From Asticcacaulis sp. AC460 (GTDB taxonomy: Bacteria; Pseudomonadota; Alphaproteobacteria; Caulobacterales; Caulobacteraceae), in assembly GCF_000495795.1 (NCBI RefSeq), contig NZ_AWGD01000015.1, positions 62,001 through 126,000 of the forward strand: a stretch of 64,000 bases of DNA, given 5' to 3'. A program made the translations under genes and the position numbers. The notes beneath the pieces were generated by a model. It was not told the DNA's origin and made no database searches. It saw only the letters and a program-made list of their open reading frames with translations. Positions 44,395 through 54,396 of this stretch are shown piece after piece; within the stretch, counting starts at the first letter, position 1, and the number at the start of each line of letters is the position of its first letter.

Positions 44395-44994
44395 ATGCAT
44401 GCTATACAATCTCTCGATCAGTTACCGTCTATCGAGCAGGTGAGGACCATTCTGAAGGGACTGGCATTGCTCGACGCCGTGCTCTCGCCCGAATGGGATT
44501 ACCGTTACTTTTCCTACAATGCCCGTTGGGTCCAAGACGGCTCAGAGGCCATGGCCTCGATGCGAGATGGCTGTGGCAGCGAGTATTTTGTTCTCTTCGA
44601 TGAAGTTGGAGTCGCGGGTAAGGTCTATTCCACTGATGCGGCGGATGAAACGGATAACCCAGACCTTATTCCGGAGATATTTTCAGGATTCCGCAATGAG
44701 CCGGCCTTCTCTGTTCAATTTGCCACCTTCTATTTTTGGCGGGGTAAGAACGATGCGTCATGGGCGGGCCAGCCCACCGCCGCAAATGACTACCACCTTC
44801 TTCGCTTTATCGTGGACGGCCCGGACTATTACCACGCATGGGCGGAGGCCTATTACGAACGCAGCATCGATCTGGACACAGTCCTTGAGGTCTACCACTC
44901 AGGAACCCTTACCCGCGATCAGGCCTTCCAGCTTGCCCCGGACCTCGTCTATGCGGATCTGACTGAGGACATCGCCGAGATTACAGGCGTCTGA
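44395..44994 (+). CDS. Hypothetical protein rich in acidic and aromatic residues
   Basis: A 199-residue soluble protein, acidic and rich in tyrosine, tryptophan and aspartate (LSPEWDYRYFSYNARW, GSEYFVLFDEVGVAGKVY, VDGPDYYHAWAEAYYERSIDLD). It has no signal peptide or membrane span. Its base composition is somewhat poorer in G+C than its neighbours, which suggests acquisition. The composition recalls immunity-type proteins, but I cannot assign a family. It lies between the ECF42 cluster and ihfB. Confidence 0.7.
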   Translation: MHAIQSLDQLPSIEQVRTILKGLALLDAVLSPEWDYRYFSYNARWVQDGSEAMASMRDGCGSEYFVLFDEVGVAGKVYSTDAADETDNPDLIPEIFSGFRNEPAFSVQFATFYFWRGKNDASWAGQPTAANDYHLLRFIVDGPDYYHAWAEAYYERSIDLDTVLEVYHSGTLTRDQAFQLAPDLVYADLTEDIAEITGV

Positions 44995-45286
44995 TGGCAT
45001 CTTGCTGCCTTGTCCATTTTTCGCAGCCGGTTCCCCTGTGGGGTTCCGGCTGTTTCGTTTAAGTCGCACAATCAAAAGGTTTTTTCGAAATGTTTGCAGA
45101 TGCGAAAGTTAGATGATATGCGTCATGGTTTGTCGGGGGGCAAATCGCGGTAAAACCTCCCAAAAGTTGAAAAAAACTTCAGTTTGTTACCGGTATCAAG
45201 GCGTTAATTTTGCGACAACCCCTTGAACATGCTTTCATTTTCGATCATGCTCGAATTTCCAGGTTCACTTATTGGGGGAGAGACCA
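44995..45286. other. ihfB upstream region
   Basis: A hairpin CAGCCGG..CCCC/GGGG..CCGGCTG lies near 45029-45057, followed by TTTCGTTT, and probably ends the upstream gene. The rest (45060-45280) is AT-rich and holds the ihfB promoter. A strong binding site GGGGGAGAGA precedes the ihfB ATG. No gene is seen. Confidence 0.55.
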
Positions 45287-45586
45287 ATGCTGAAGTCGGA
45301 ATTGATTGAACGCTTGGCTTCCGAATACCCGCATCTGACGCAAAAAGACGTCGAGCGGGCGGTCAATCTCATCCTCGAATCGATGATTTCCACCCTCGAA
45401 AAAGGTGGCCGCGTTGAATTGCGCGGTTTCGGCGCCCTGTCGGTCCGTTCACGCCCCGCCCGCGCCGGCCGCAATCCGCGCACCGGCGAGGCCGTCAATG
45501 TCCCGGCCAAGCATGTGCCGTTCTTCAAGAGCGGCAAGGAGCTGCGCGAACGCCTCAACCTCGGCGGCGACGATAACGAGGACTAA
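45287..45586 (+). CDS. ihfB: Integration host factor, beta subunit
   Basis: A 99-residue DNA-bending protein of the HU/IHF family. [31 protein letters not shown] and [45 protein letters not shown] match IHF-beta rather than HU. It pairs with IHF-alpha to bend DNA in transcription, replication and recombination. It starts at ATG 45287. It normally follows rpsA directly; here the ECF42 cluster and a hypothetical gene intervene. Confidence 0.93.
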   Translation: MLKSELIERLASEYPHLTQKDVERAVNLILESMISTLEKGGRVELRGFGALSVRSRPARAGRNPRTGEAVNVPAKHVPFFKSGKELRERLNLGGDDNED

Positions 45587-45606
45587 TCTTTAGAAAGGCG
45601 GCGGCC

Positions 45607-46020
45607 ATGAGCATCGTTTCCGAATTCAAGACCTTCATGCTTCGCGGCAATGTCATCGACCTGGCGGTCGGTGTTGTCATCGGCGCGGCCTTCGGCAAGA
45701 TCGTGACCTCCCTGGTCGAAAACATCATCATGCCGCCGATCGGCGTGGTCACCGGCGGGGTCGACTTTTCCGACCTGAAATGGGTCATGGTCCCGGCCAA
45801 TGCCGCCACGGGCGCGGCCGAAGCGGCCATCTCCTACGGCCTGTTTATCAATACCCTGATCCAGTTCCTGATCGTCGGCACGGCCATCTTCCTGGTGGTC
45901 AAGGCGATCAACAAGCTGATGCCCCCGCCGCCTGCGGCCGACCCCGCCCCTGCCGGCCCGTCGCAGGAAGAACTGCTGGCCCAGATTCTGGCCGAACTGA
46001 AGAAAAAGAACGCGGGGTAA
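45607..46020 (+). CDS. mscL: Large-conductance mechanosensitive channel
   Basis: A 137-residue MscL subunit. [40 protein letters not shown] is the N-terminal helix and TM1 pore (about 16-46). TM2 is at about 80-102 ([23 protein letters not shown]), followed by a proline linker and a cytoplasmic helix ([14 protein letters not shown]). The pentameric channel opens under membrane tension to release osmolytes. Confidence 0.97.
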   Translation: MSIVSEFKTFMLRGNVIDLAVGVVIGAAFGKIVTSLVENIIMPPIGVVTGGVDFSDLKWVMVPANAATGAAEAAISYGLFINTLIQFLIVGTAIFLVVKAINKLMPPPPAADPAPAGPSQEELLAQILAELKKKNAG

Positions 46021-46022
46021 AA

Positions 46023-46163
46023 CCCCTCTCCCCGCGTGCGGGGAGAGGTTAGGGTGAGGGGCATACGGACCTTTCCGTGTCTCGACATCATCCTACAAGC
46101 CCCTCACCCGATCGCCTTCACTTCGTTTGGCTCTCGTCCTCTCCCCTCAGGGAGGGGAGAGGG
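46023..46163. repeat. Compound palindromic repeat after mscL
   Basis: Two hairpins use the same stem CCTCTCCCC/GGGGAGAGG (46025-46048 and 46138-46162). Between them GGGTGAGGGG (46052-46061) pairs with CCCCTCACCC (46100-46109). The unit starts two bases after the mscL stop. It resembles widespread REP-like C-rich intergenic repeats of proteobacteria. Confidence 0.75.
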
Positions 46164-46207
46164 AAAAAGGGGTGCATCCCGCGCCCGACTCACCCCATTT
46201 TGTCGCC

Positions 46208-49195
46208 ATGAGCGATGATCTCTTCGCACCGTCACCGGACCCGCGCTGGTTCACCATTCCGTCGGGACGTCCGTTCCTCGACGACCTGGCGCGTGGCCTG
46301 TGCCGAGCCCTGGGCAAATCCCTCCCCGAAGCCCAGATCCTTACCCCCACCCGCCGCGGCGCCCGCGCCATGGCCCGCGCCTTTTCCGCCCAGACCCGCG
46401 GCGGCGCGCTCCTCTTGCCCCAGATCCGCGCTATCGGCGACCTCGACGAAGGCGAACCACCCTTCGACCTGGAAGCCCTGGGGCTGGATTTGCCCTCCGC
46501 CATCTCGTCCCTGCGCCGCCGCTTCGAACTGGCCCGCCTGATCACCGACCACTACAAGAGCGATATCTCCGGCAAGACCGCGCTGGAACTGGCCGACAGC
46601 CTCGCCAAGTTTTTCGACTCCCTCGCCCTGGAAGAGGTAGATGCCACCGACCGCCTCCATAGCCTGGTCACCGGCCAGGGCGCAGACCAGTACAGCCTGG
46701 GTAGCTGGGCGCAGCACTGGCAGGTGTCGGCGCAATTCCTGGCCATCGCCGTCAATGCCTGGCCCAAGCGCCTTGACGAACTGGGCATGATGGACCCGTC
46801 CCAGCGCCAGGTGACCCTGATTCGACGGCTGATTGATCAGTGGACGGAGCATCCGCCCAAAACGCCCCTGATTCTGGCCGGCACCACCGGTTCGGCGCCA
46901 TCCACGGCCGACCTGGCCAAGGTCGTCGCTGCGGCCTCCATAGGCGCCGTGGTTCTGCCCGGCCTCGACCTGTCCCTGGCCGACGACGCTTGGGACCAGA
47001 TAGAGGATTCCCACCCCCAGGCCACCATGAAACGCATGCTGGACCGCCATCATGTCGCTCGCGCCACCGTCCGTGTTTGGCCGGTGTCGCTGGAGGAGGA
47101 TCGCCGCAAGGCCAATGCCCGCCGCCGGTTGCTCAACGAAGCCCTGCGTCCGGCCGAAGCCACCAAGGACTGGCGCGAGCAGATCGCCGCCCTGCGCGCC
47201 GAAGACGACGACGCCATCAACGACGGCCTGGATGGGCTGACCGAGATCAGCGCCGCCCGCGACGAGGAGGCCGCCACCGTCATCGCCCTGTTGATGCGCG
47301 AAACCCTGGAAACCCCCGGCAAGACCGTCGCCCTGGTCACGCCCGACCAGACCCTGGCGCGGCGGGTATCGGCGCGGCTGACACGATGGGGCCTGCAGGC
47401 CGACTCATCGGCCGGCGAACCGCTGGCCAACAGTCAGACCGGCCGCTTCCTGCTGGACCTGCTGACCCTGTTGCAGACCCCGTGCGACCCGGTCGCCATC
47501 CTGTCGCTGTGGGGTCATCCGGCCTGCCTCTATGCCGAAGACCCCGGCCGCACAGCCGTCGAACTGTACGGCCTGCGCGGGGCCAAGCCCAACGACATGG
47601 CGTCAGTGCGCGCCGCCCTGGTGGAGCGCGACAAGGACACGGACCTGTGGGACCGCTACGCCGCGGCCATCCTGCCGGTCGCCGAGATGCCCGTATCCGA
47701 CCTGGGCGAGGCCGCCACCCGCATCACCCGCCTGGCCGAGGCCTTGAGTCTTGATGATGGCCAGGCCTTGTGGACGGGGGCTACCGGTGGCAGCGCCGCC
47801 GAGCTTCTGGCCGGGCTGATCCGCGAAGGTGCCGGCTACACGGTCGAATCCTTACGCGATGTCGCCGACATCCTCGGTCAGCTGATCCGCAACTGCAAGG
47901 TCCGCACCGGCGGCAATACCCATCCGCGCCTGCTGATCCTGGGGGCCATCGAAGCCCGCATGGTCACCGCCGACCGGCTGATCCTGGCCGGGCTGGAAGA
48001 AGGCGTGTGGCCCCAGGCGCCCGATCTCGACCCCTTCCTGTCGCGGCCGATGCGCGCGGCGCTGGGCCTGCCGTCGCCGGAGCGGCGCACCGGTTTGTCG
48101 GCGCATGACTTCGTCCAGGCGGCCTCGGCGCCGGAAACCTTCCTGGTCACCCGCCATCGCCGTGAAGGCGAACCCCAGGTGCAGTCGCGCTGGCTGTGGC
48201 GGTTGCAGACCCTGTGCGCCGGCGCCAAGGTCGATATCCCCAGGGACGGCAAGTGGCTGGATTGGGCCCGCGCGCTGGATCGCGGCCTGAGCGACAAGCC
48301 GCCGGCATTGAAACCTGCTGTCCGCCCCAACCCGAAGCCGCCAGTCGCGGCCCGGCCGAAGCAGTTGTCGGTCACGGAGGTCGAAGTCTTCGTCCGCGAC
48401 CCCTACGCCATCTATGCCAAGCACGTCCTGCGACTGCGCCCGCTGGACCGACCGAACGAGCCCGTCGAAGGCCGCCAGCGCGGCACCGCCATCCACAAGA
48501 GCCTGGAGCGCTTCGTCACCGAGGACACCCCGCTCGGCAAGGCCGGTATCGACCGGTTATGCGACCTGCTGCACGAGGAGCTGGCCGCGACACGCCTGTC
48601 GCCAGCCCAGATGGCAATGCAAAAACCGTTGCTGCCCGGCATGGCGGCCGACTTCATCCGGTTCGAAGCCGATCGCCGCGCCCACCGCCCGAAGCTGCAC
48701 ATCGAACAACGCGGTGAACTGAAGATCGGCGACTTCACTCTGGTCGCCAAGGCGGACCGCATAGAACTGCGCGATGATGGCGTCGATATCCTCGACTTCA
48801 AGACCGGCGCCGCACCTTCGGCCAAGGCCGTGGCGGCCGGCTTCTATCCACAGCTGACCCTGACGGCGGCCATTCTGAAACAGGGCGGATTCGCCGATAT
48901 CCGCGCCGATAGGCCGCTGGGTGACCTGCTCTATGTGCGGGTCTCGCCGGACGTCACCAGGCCGCAGTCCGCCGTGCAGAAGGGGCTGTTCGCCCACGAC
49001 CTGGCTGATACGGCGCTCAACAGCCTGCGCCGCCGGATCTTTGCCTATGCCGAGGCCGACAAGGGCTACCTGTCGTGGATAGCACCGCAGTTCCTCAAGA
49101 CCCGCGCCGGCGATTACGACCAGCTGGCGCGACTATATGAATGGTATGTTCTGGGTACGGAAGACGCCGAAGACACGGCGGAGGAAGAAGCATGA
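46208..49195 (+). CDS. addB: Double-strand break repair protein AddB
   Basis: A 995-residue AddB subunit, alphaproteobacterial type, of the AddAB helicase-nuclease that resects broken DNA for RecA. The N-terminal helicase-like part opens with RWFTIPSGRPFLDDLARGL and TPTRRGARAMARAF. The C-terminal RecB-family nuclease has RQRGTAIHKSLERF, DILDFKTGAAP (catalytic D and K) and YPQLTLTAA. The start at 46208 lies after the palindromic element. Its stop overlaps the addA start (ATGA). Confidence 0.94.
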   Translation: MSDDLFAPSPDPRWFTIPSGRPFLDDLARGLCRALGKSLPEAQILTPTRRGARAMARAFSAQTRGGALLLPQIRAIGDLDEGEPPFDLEALGLDLPSAISSLRRRFELARLITDHYKSDISGKTALELADSLAKFFDSLALEEVDATDRLHSLVTGQGADQYSLGSWAQHWQVSAQFLAIAVNAWPKRLDELGMMDPSQRQVTLIRRLIDQWTEHPPKTPLILAGTTGSAPSTADLAKVVAAASIGAVVLPGLDLSLADDAWDQIEDSHPQATMKRMLDRHHVARATVRVWPVSLEEDRRKANARRRLLNEALRPAEATKDWREQIAALRAEDDDAINDGLDGLTEISAARDEEAATVIALLMRETLETPGKTVALVTPDQTLARRVSARLTRWGLQADSSAGEPLANSQTGRFLLDLLTLLQTPCDPVAILSLWGHPACLYAEDPGRTAVELYGLRGAKPNDMASVRAALVERDKDTDLWDRYAAAILPVAEMPVSDLGEAATRITRLAEALSLDDGQALWTGATGGSAAELLAGLIREGAGYTVESLRDVADILGQLIRNCKVRTGGNTHPRLLILGAIEARMVTADRLILAGLEEGVWPQAPDLDPFLSRPMRAALGLPSPERRTGLSAHDFVQAASAPETFLVTRHRREGEPQVQSRWLWRLQTLCAGAKVDIPRDGKWLDWARALDRGLSDKPPALKPAVRPNPKPPVAARPKQLSVTEVEVFVRDPYAIYAKHVLRLRPLDRPNEPVEGRQRGTAIHKSLERFVTEDTPLGKAGIDRLCDLLHEELAATRLSPAQMAMQKPLLPGMAADFIRFEADRRAHRPKLHIEQRGELKIGDFTLVAKADRIELRDDGVDILDFKTGAAPSAKAVAAGFYPQLTLTAAILKQGGFADIRADRPLGDLLYVRVSPDVTRPQSAVQKGLFAHDLADTALNSLRRRIFAYAEADKGYLSWIAPQFLKTRAGDYDQLARLYEWYVLGTEDAEDTAEEEA

Positions 49196-52100
49196 ACGCC
49201 CGTCCGCAAAATCCTCAAAACATCGCCGCCGACCCCAAGGCGTCATGTTTTCTGACCGCCAATGCCGGATCAGGCAAGACCTCCACCCTGGTCAACCGTG
49301 TGGCGCGCCTGCTGCTCAGCCGCGCCGACCCGGAACACATTCTGTGCGTCACCTACACCAAGGCCGCCGCCGCCGAAATGCAGGACCGTCTGTTCCAGCA
49401 ACTGGGCGGTTGGGCCGTTGCCGATGACGACCAACTTATCGCCGACCTGGAACGGATCGGTGAGGCGACCCACGATTTGCCGCGCGCCCGTGCCCTGTTC
49501 GCCAAGGCGCTGGAGACACCCGGCGGGCTGAAGATCCAGACCATCCACGCCTTCTGCGAAAAGCTGTTGCGGCGGTTTCCTCTGGAAGCCCGCCTGTCTC
49601 CGGCCTTCAAGGTTCTGGACGACCTCGTCGGCGAAGACCTGGCGGAAGCCGCCACCACCGCCGTCCTGACCCTGGACGCGCCCGGTCTCGAAGCTGTCGC
49701 CGAGGCGCGCGACCGTTTGATCCGTAAGCTGAAGGTCATGGGCTTCGAGAAGCTGCTGGGTCAATTCATCCACCAGCACGACGCCCTGCAGGAGCGTTTC
49801 GAACATCTCGTCCATCGCTCCGAAGACTGGCAGACTGGCCTGTTTCACAGCTTGGGTCTAGATGGCGTCTGCACTTCGCAAGAGTGTCTCGACGCCTATG
49901 CCGACACGCTGGAATGGCATCTTCTGGAGGATCTGGGTCAGACGCTGCTGAACGGCACCACCGCCACAAACCAGAAGGCCGGTCAGGCCTTTCTGGACCT
50001 GTATGAAAGCAAGATTTCCGGCCGGCCGTTCGATTTCGAAGAGATCAAAGGCATCTTCCTGACCAAGGACGGATCGCCGCGTAAGAACGTCTACACCAAG
50101 GGCACCGCGCCGGCAGATGCACGCTATCTCGACCGCATGGCCGAAGAGGTCATCGCCCTGGCCGACCGGCTGAGGGCCGTGGACATCGCCGGCAACACGC
50201 TGGACGCCCTGCGGCTGTTCCAGATTTTCAGCGCCGTCTACCAGCGCGAAAAAGCCGGTGAAGGCGCGCTCGATTTCACCGACCTGATCAACCGCACCAA
50301 GGACCTGCTGCGCGACCCCGTCCAGGCGGCGTGGGTTCTGTACAAGCTGGACGGCGGGCTGGATCACATCCTGGTCGACGAAGCCCAGGACACGTCGGAA
50401 GAACAGTGGATCATTGTCGATGCCCTGTCGTCGGACTTTTTCTCCGGCGAAGGCGTCACCCGAACGATCCGCACCTTGTTTGCGGTTGGTGACGAGAAAC
50501 AGTCGATCTACGGCTTCCAGGGCGCCGACCCGCGCGAATTCCTCAAGGCCCGCGCCCAGATCAGCCAGCGCGCCCATGACGGCGGCGCCAATCTGGTCGA
50601 GCCGGAACTGATCGATTCGTGGCGTTCACTGCCGGAAATCCTGGGCTTTGTCGATGCGGTGTTCGCGGACGGCGATGTCCAGCACGCGCTGAACTTTTCA
50701 TCCGGCGCCATCCACCATATCGCCCGGCGTGGCGATGCTTCCGGCGTGGTCGAGCTGTGGCCCATGGTCCGGCCGATGGCGGCGGTCGAGACCACGGCGG
50801 ACGATGACGATGAACAGGCCGCGTTGGACGATCCCGGCCGCAATCCGCCATCCAAGCGCCTAGCCAAACAGATCGCCGCCACCATCCGATCGGAGATTGC
50901 CGCAGGCCGCACCATCTACGACAAGGCCCTGAAGCGCCGCCGCACGGTTCATGCCGGTGACGTCCTGATCCTGGTGCGCAAACGCGACCACCTGTTCGAG
51001 CACATCATCCGTGAACTGAAGATCGCTGGCGTTGCCGTTTCCGGCGCCGACCGGCTTAAGCTGGGCGACCATATCGCCTTTCAGGACCTGCGCGCCCTGC
51101 TGCGGGTGTGCCTGCAGCCAATGGATGCCCTGTCGCTGGCCTGCGTGCTGCGGTCGCCCCTGTGCGACCTGTCGGAAAGCGACTTGTTCGAACTGGCCCA
51201 TCACCGCGAAGGCAACCTGTGGTCGGCTTTGCTGAAACATCCGGCGACCGAAGGTCCGATCGACGCCGCCCGCGTCTTCCTGCTGTGGGCGCAGGAAACG
51301 GCGTGGCGACTAACCGCCTTCGACTTTCTGGCGCGCGTGCTGAACCGGCGCGACTTCGCCGGCCGCAGCTTCCGCCAGCGTTTCCTGACGCGCTTGGGCG
51401 ACGAATGCGAAGACGTGCTCGACGAGACCCTGGCCCTGGCGCTGAAAGGTGAAGGCGCCGGAGCGGCGGGTCTGAGCGCCTGTCTCGACCTGTTCGAATT
51501 CCAGGCGTCGCAGATCAAGCGCGAACAGGAGGAGGGCGGCCACGCCGTCCGAGTGATGACGGTGCACGGCTCCAAAGGACTGGAGGCGCCATGGGTTATC
51601 GTGCCGGTCGGGCCGCAATACGGAGCGCGCAAGGAGGATCTGATCCTGACCGGCGAAGACGGCCAGATGTATCTTTGCGCCGGCGGCAAAAAGGCCGATA
51701 CGGCAGTGACCGGCGATATCCGCGACCAACGCGCTTTGCGCGACGAGCAGGAATCCCTGCGGCTGTTCTATGTCGCCCTGACCCGGGCACGCGACCGTCT
51801 GACGGTGTGCGCCTATACGGGCACCAAACCGGCCGCGACCGGCAACTTCCCTTCATGGTACGATCTCGCGTCGGATGCTTTCGATCGATTGGAAACAACC
51901 TCTCACCCTATGACCCTGGTGAATCCGTTCGACGATGGCGAAATCCATGACGAGGCTCAGGTGCGCGTCTTCGGCGAGCACAGCGAGGCCCTGACCGCCG
52001 AAGCGCGCCTGCACGAACCCGAAGTGCCCCTGCCCGACTTCGCCCTGGCTATGGTCACCCATGACGATATCGAGACCGAACGCTGGGCGGCCATTTCGCA

Positions 52101-52692
52101 GATGGGCGACGAGGATCGCACCGAGAGCGAAACCGCGCCGTCTCCGTTGCAGACCATCGGCAGTCTTGGGCGGTACCGGCGCGGCAACCTGATCCACAAG
52201 CTGTTCGAAATCCTGCCGGATATCGCACCGGACAACCGCATCGCCGTTGCCGGCCGCTATCTGGGCCGACAGGCTGACCTGACCGACGCTCAGCGCGAGG
52301 AGATGACCGGCGCCGTCATGGCGGTACTGACCGATGCCCGCTTTGCCGAGGCCTTCGGTCCGCAGTCGCGGCCGGAAATCGCCTTGGCCGGACAGGTCGG
52401 CGTCAATCCGCGTGGCGAGGCCATCATGTTGTCGGGGCGGATCGACCGGCTGGTGATCACCGACGACCGTGTGGTGATCATCGACTACAAGTCCAACCGC
52501 CCGGCCCCCGACCGCGCCGAAGATGCCGCCGTGGCCTATCAGCGCCAGATGGCGGGCTATGTCGCTTTGCTGCGTCAAGTCTACCCGGACCGGGCGGTCG
52601 AGGCGGCTTTGTTGTGGACCGACGGCCCGCGCCTGACGCCAATGTCCGAGACATTAGTCCAGCTTAGGTTGGACGAGATTCTTTCTCGCTGA
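49192..52692 (+). CDS. addA: Double-strand break repair helicase AddA
   Basis: A 1166-residue UvrD-type helicase plus nuclease. The Walker A motif is LTANAGSGKTSTLVNR (21-36), with VTYTKAAAAEMQDRL (Ia), HILVDEAQDTSEEQW (II), VGDEKQSIYGFQGADP (III), RVMTVHGSKGLEAPWVI (V) and FYVALTRARDRL (VI). The C-terminal RecB nuclease has GNLIHKLFEI, GRIDRLVITDDRVVIIDYKSN and YQRQMAGYVALL. It overlaps addB by four bases and precedes trxA, the usual order. Confidence 0.96.
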   Translation: MNARPQNPQNIAADPKASCFLTANAGSGKTSTLVNRVARLLLSRADPEHILCVTYTKAAAAEMQDRLFQQLGGWAVADDDQLIADLERIGEATHDLPRARALFAKALETPGGLKIQTIHAFCEKLLRRFPLEARLSPAFKVLDDLVGEDLAEAATTAVLTLDAPGLEAVAEARDRLIRKLKVMGFEKLLGQFIHQHDALQERFEHLVHRSEDWQTGLFHSLGLDGVCTSQECLDAYADTLEWHLLEDLGQTLLNGTTATNQKAGQAFLDLYESKISGRPFDFEEIKGIFLTKDGSPRKNVYTKGTAPADARYLDRMAEEVIALADRLRAVDIAGNTLDALRLFQIFSAVYQREKAGEGALDFTDLINRTKDLLRDPVQAAWVLYKLDGGLDHILVDEAQDTSEEQWIIVDALSSDFFSGEGVTRTIRTLFAVGDEKQSIYGFQGADPREFLKARAQISQRAHDGGANLVEPELIDSWRSLPEILGFVDAVFADGDVQHALNFSSGAIHHIARRGDASGVVELWPMVRPMAAVETTADDDDEQAALDDPGRNPPSKRLAKQIAATIRSEIAAGRTIYDKALKRRRTVHAGDVLILVRKRDHLFEHIIRELKIAGVAVSGADRLKLGDHIAFQDLRALLRVCLQPMDALSLACVLRSPLCDLSESDLFELAHHREGNLWSALLKHPATEGPIDAARVFLLWAQETAWRLTAFDFLARVLNRRDFAGRSFRQRFLTRLGDECEDVLDETLALALKGEGAGAAGLSACLDLFEFQASQIKREQEEGGHAVRVMTVHGSKGLEAPWVIVPVGPQYGARKEDLILTGEDGQMYLCAGGKKADTAVTGDIRDQRALRDEQESLRLFYVALTRARDRLTVCAYTGTKPAATGNFPSWYDLASDAFDRLETTSHPMTLVNPFDDGEIHDEAQVRVFGEHSEALTAEARLHEPEVPLPDFALAMVTHDDIETERWAAISQMGDEDRTESETAPSPLQTIGSLGRYRRGNLIHKLFEILPDIAPDNRIAVAGRYLGRQADLTDAQREEMTGAVMAVLTDARFAEAFGPQSRPEIALAGQVGVNPRGEAIMLSGRIDRLVITDDRVVIIDYKSNRPAPDRAEDAAVAYQRQMAGYVALLRQVYPDRAVEAALLWTDGPRLTPMSETLVQLRLDEILSR

Positions 52693-52756
52693 CCTCCGCG
52701 TTGATTTCATATGCAACACCTCCTACATTCCGGGCAAAGTTCGAAAGGAGCCAATG

Positions 52757-53083
52757 ATGGCGACGCATAAGATTACCGACGAAAGCTTTGAAGCCGACGT
52801 TCTGAAGTCGAGCACCCCGGTGCTGGTGGATTTCTGGGCCGAATGGTGCGGTCCCTGTAAGCAGATCGCGCCGATCCTGGAAGAGGTGGCGGAAGGCCTG
52901 GGCGACAAGGTCAAGATCGCCAAGCTGAACATCGAGGACAGCCCGATGACGCCGTCGCGTTTCGGCGTGCGCGGTATTCCGACCATGATCCTGTTCAAGG
53001 ACGGCCAGATGACCTCGATGAAGGTCGGCGCCCTGCCTAAGGCCAAGCTATTGGAATGGCTAAGCGAATCCGGCGTTTCCTAA
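52757..53083 (+). CDS. trxA: Thioredoxin
   Basis: A 108-residue thioredoxin. VLVDFWAEWCGPCKQIAPILEE has the redox-active CGPC pair (WCGPC), with the cis-proline segment GVRGIPTMILFKDG. Two ATGs are adjacent (52754 and 52757); GGAG lies at a better distance from the second. It reduces disulfides in the cytoplasm. Its last four bases overlap the end of convergent folC. Confidence 0.95.
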   Translation: MATHKITDESFEADVLKSSTPVLVDFWAEWCGPCKQIAPILEEVAEGLGDKVKIAKLNIEDSPMTPSRFGVRGIPTMILFKDGQMTSMKVGALPKAKLLEWLSESGVS

Positions 53084-54378
53084 GTCGGCCAAGTCGCTTC
53101 GGAAGCGGCTAGTACGTCACCGGCCAGGTATAGCGAGCCGCAGATCAAAACGCGGCAAGGCTCATTGGGCAAGGATTTTATAACCTGTAAAGGGCTCTCG
53201 GCCGCATAGGCCCTGAGCCCTTTTGCTTGCGCTGCCAGCGCCAGCACGTCCGGCGCAATCACCGCCTCGCTGGAAAAGCCAACACAAGCCACATCCGCCT
53301 CCACCCCGGCAAAGGCGCCAAAAAATTCACCGGCATCCTTGGTATTGATCAGCCCGCAGATCAGATATAGCGGCTTGGCGTCGCGCGCCTGCATCCGGTC
53401 GATAAAGTCGCGCAAAGCCCGGGCCGCATGGGGATTATGCCCGCCATCCAGCCACAGGTCCGACCCCGCCGGCAGCACTTCAAACAACGGCCCGGCTTTC
53501 AAGGCCTGCAGCCGCCCCGGCCACACCGCCGTCTGTAGCCCCTTATCTATCGCTTCCGGCGACCAGCCCAGCAGCCGCGCCGCCTTGACGGCCACAGCCG
53601 CATTGCCGATCTGATGCTCACCCGGCAGACGCGGCAGGGACAGGTCCAGCAAGGCATCCTCGTCCTGAAACACCAGCCGGTCGCCTTCGCGCCAGGCGTC
53701 GAAACCTTCACCGGCAAACTCCAGCGACACATTCAACTTCAAAGCCTGCCGCTCAAGCGCGGCGCGGGCCTCATCGGCCTGACGCGCCGACACGGCCGGA
53801 GTACCGCGCTTGAAGATGCCGGCCTTCTCGCGGGCGATCTGCGACAGCTCCTCGCCGAGGAAATCCTTATGGTCGTAGTCGATCGGGCTGATCAGGGTCA
53901 GTTTCGGCCGGACCACGATATTGGTCGCGTCCAGGTTCCCGCCCAGCCCGGTTTCCAGCAGCAGCACATCCGCCGGGGTCTCCGAGAAGGCCAGGAACGC
54001 CGCCGCCGTCGTGGCTTCGAAGAAGGTCAGTGGCTCGCCGCCATTGGCCTTTTCGACACGGTCCAGCACATCGGCCAGCGCATCATCCGTGATCAGACGA
54101 CCGGCCAGACGGATGCGCTCGGCAAAGCGCACCAAGTGAGGCGACGTATAGACGTGAACGCGCACCCCTTGGGCTTCGGCCATGGCGCGCAAAAGGGCCA
54201 GAGTCGACCCCTTGCCATTGGTGCCGGCGACATGGACCACCGGTGGCAGCCGGTCCTGCGGATTGCCAAGCGCCGCGCAGACCCGCAGCATCCGGTCGAG
54301 ATTGAGGTCGATCCGTTTGGGATGCAGGGCTTTCAAGCGCTCCAGCGGCGCATCGAACGGCAGCAGGCGGTCGGTCAT
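53080..54378 (-). CDS. folC: Folylpolyglutamate synthase / dihydrofolate synthase
   Basis: A 432-residue Mur-ligase family enzyme adding glutamate to folates. HVAGTNGKGSTLALL (49-63) is the ATP P-loop. TSPHLVRFAERIRLAG, LLLETGLGGNLDATN and SPIDYDHKDFLG are conserved, as is WLDGGHNPHAARALRDF in the C-terminal domain. It is the last gene of the trp-accD series, where three small membrane genes lie between accD and folC. Confidence 0.95.
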   Translation of the reverse strand: MTDRLLPFDAPLERLKALHPKRIDLNLDRMLRVCAALGNPQDRLPPVVHVAGTNGKGSTLALLRAMAEAQGVRVHVYTSPHLVRFAERIRLAGRLITDDALADVLDRVEKANGGEPLTFFEATTAAAFLAFSETPADVLLLETGLGGNLDATNIVVRPKLTLISPIDYDHKDFLGEELSQIAREKAGIFKRGTPAVSARQADEARAALERQALKLNVSLEFAGEGFDAWREGDRLVFQDEDALLDLSLPRLPGEHQIGNAAVAVKAARLLGWSPEAIDKGLQTAVWPGRLQALKAGPLFEVLPAGSDLWLDGGHNPHAARALRDFIDRMQARDAKPLYLICGLINTKDAGEFFGAFAGVEADVACVGFSSEAVIAPDVLALAAQAKGLRAYAAESPLQVIKSLPNEPCRVLICGSLYLAGDVLAASEATWPT

Positions 54379-54396
54379 GGCGCCGGTTTAGGACGA

